The position numbers and the translations under genes are program-made. Below, in pieces: positions 63,564 to 64,000 of a stretch of DNA of 64,000 nucleotides (the stretch's first letter is position 1; the number at the start of each line of letters is the position of its first letter). The DNA lies in the NCBI RefSeq assembly GCF_000737335.2, contig NZ_JMCC02000075.1, positions 1 through 64,000 on the forward strand, written 5' to 3'. The notes below the pieces were generated by a model. That model had not been told where the DNA came from. It saw only the letters and a list, made by a program, of their open reading frames with translations, and made no database searches. Source of the DNA: Enhygromyxa salina (GTDB taxonomy: Bacteria > Myxococcota_A > Polyangia > Nannocystales > Nannocystaceae).

Positions 63564-64000
63564 TGTTGAAACAAAGCATGTACATCATTGCGGCGTTGGT
63601 CGCCGTCGTTGGCCTTGGCTGTGACTCCAAGGGCTTGGTCCGAGACGCGCATGCGCGGGTGGGCTTGTCAAAGTTGCGGCCCGCTGCCACCGGCCCTAGC
63701 CATTGGATCTACGATCACGACGGAGATCTCTACGACGCGGGTCCCAGCAAATCGTCGGCATATCTCACCACAGTGCAACTCGTCAATGTCGCTGGTGACC
63801 CCTGCGATGAAAAGCACGACACGTGTCGGTTCAAATACACGACGATGGAAGACATCAGGCGGTATCAGGGACACACTCAAGCATTGTGCTCGAGCGTCTG
63901 GGGCAACCAGTTTCGTACGCAGCCGATGCTCGGGGGCCGATCCGGGTCATTGCTCGCCGACGGAACCGTCTTGACTTCAGCACATGGCGGCGCTGACCTG
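63563..64000 (+). CDS. Trypsin-like lipoprotein, N-terminal part (runs off window)
   Basis: The ATG at 63563 overlaps the kinase stop by one base and the frame stays open for 146 codons to the window end. The product has a lipoprotein signal (MYIIAALVAVVGLGC, Cys20). Its visible mature part ends SGSLLADGTVLTSAHGGADL, where SGSLL..G.VLTSAH matches the first strands of chymotrypsin-fold proteases and His141 is the catalytic His. Asp and Ser residues would lie beyond the window. A kinase co-translated with a surface protease is unusual and mirrors the protease operon on the other side of the sigma gene. Confidence 0.8.
   Translation, partial: MLKQSMYIIAALVAVVGLGCDSKGLVRDAHARVGLSKLRPAATGPSHWIYDHDGDLYDAGPSKSSAYLTTVQLVNVAGDPCDEKHDTCRFKYTTMEDIRRYQGHTQALCSSVWGNQFRTQPMLGGRSGSLLADGTVLTSAHGGADL

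Overview
The window is high-GC chromosomal DNA from what looks like a myxobacterium, most likely of the Nannocystis/Enhygromyxa/Plesiocystis type. This is inferred from gene content: many lipoproteins with Gly-Asp or Thr/Glu/Asp stalks, MopE-like Asp repeats, thrombospondin type-3 repeats, several Hanks-type Ser/Thr kinases beside sigma-like genes, an AgmX/PglI-type TonB-like protein, and the PrkA/DUF444/SpoVR trio. I saw no rRNA, tRNA, CRISPR array, transposase or phage gene.

Layout. 0.1-9.7 kb: envelope and secreted proteins (AsmA-like protein, PQ-rich protein, alpha/beta-hydrolase lipoprotein, paired-repeat lipoprotein, OmpA/TSP3 protein, MopE/TSP_C lipoprotein) around the ribosome-assembly GTPase rsgA. 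9.8-11.7 kb: a damaged two-component locus in which a response-regulator stub runs into a frameshifted histidine kinase. 11.8-13.8 kb: a thioredoxin-fold lipoprotein and a small GIDE-like protein. 13.9-20.6 kb: a complete type I restriction-modification operon, hsdM-hsdS-hsdR, with 4-nt overlaps. 21.0-24.0 kb: two sigma-like genes divergent from a Ser/Thr kinase. 24.0-28.2 kb: a Cys-rich secreted protein, an SRPBCC protein, a hemolysin III family protein, a LytS/LytTR two-component pair and a DUF1761 membrane protein. 28.2-35.2 kb: a lipoprotein with a self-cleaving peptidase S74 chaperone domain, a tandem repeat, the AgmX-like protein with a sigma-like gene, and a divergent kinase/TPR/LamG operon. 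35.2-38.1 kb: a two-gene cassette of a ThDP-dependent acetolactate-synthase-like enzyme and a KAS III-like enzyme, probably a small secondary-metabolite route. 38.1-40.4 kb: a gene-poor, partly degraded stretch with one Cys-rich lipoprotein. 40.4-41.5 kb: a translationally coupled pair, a PD-(D/E)XK nuclease-like protein and a PIN-domain protein. 41.6-46.6 kb: prkA divergent from DUF444 and spoVR. 46.6-54.5 kb: a PP2C phosphatase, a ferritin-like lipoprotein, a membrane glycosyltransferase, a TlpA-like thioredoxin and hypothetical proteins, separated by copies of a dispersed repeat of about 112 bp. 54.5-64.0 kb: lipoproteins, then an operon encoding an envelope protein, a lipoprotein and a chymotrypsin-fold protease. 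Next to it are a sigma-like gene and a divergent kinase-TPR gene coupled to a second serine-protease-like lipoprotein that runs off the window.

Three points stand out. First, a sigma-like gene sits head to head with a Hanks-type kinase three times in 64 kb, each time beside envelope genes, suggesting several kinase-controlled cell-surface regulons. Second, a dispersed repeat with an invariant head hairpin and variable loop has its tail within 0-2 nt of a stop codon at three loci. Third, two compact modules, the nuclease-like/PIN pair and the ThDP/KAS III pair, deserve experimental follow-up.
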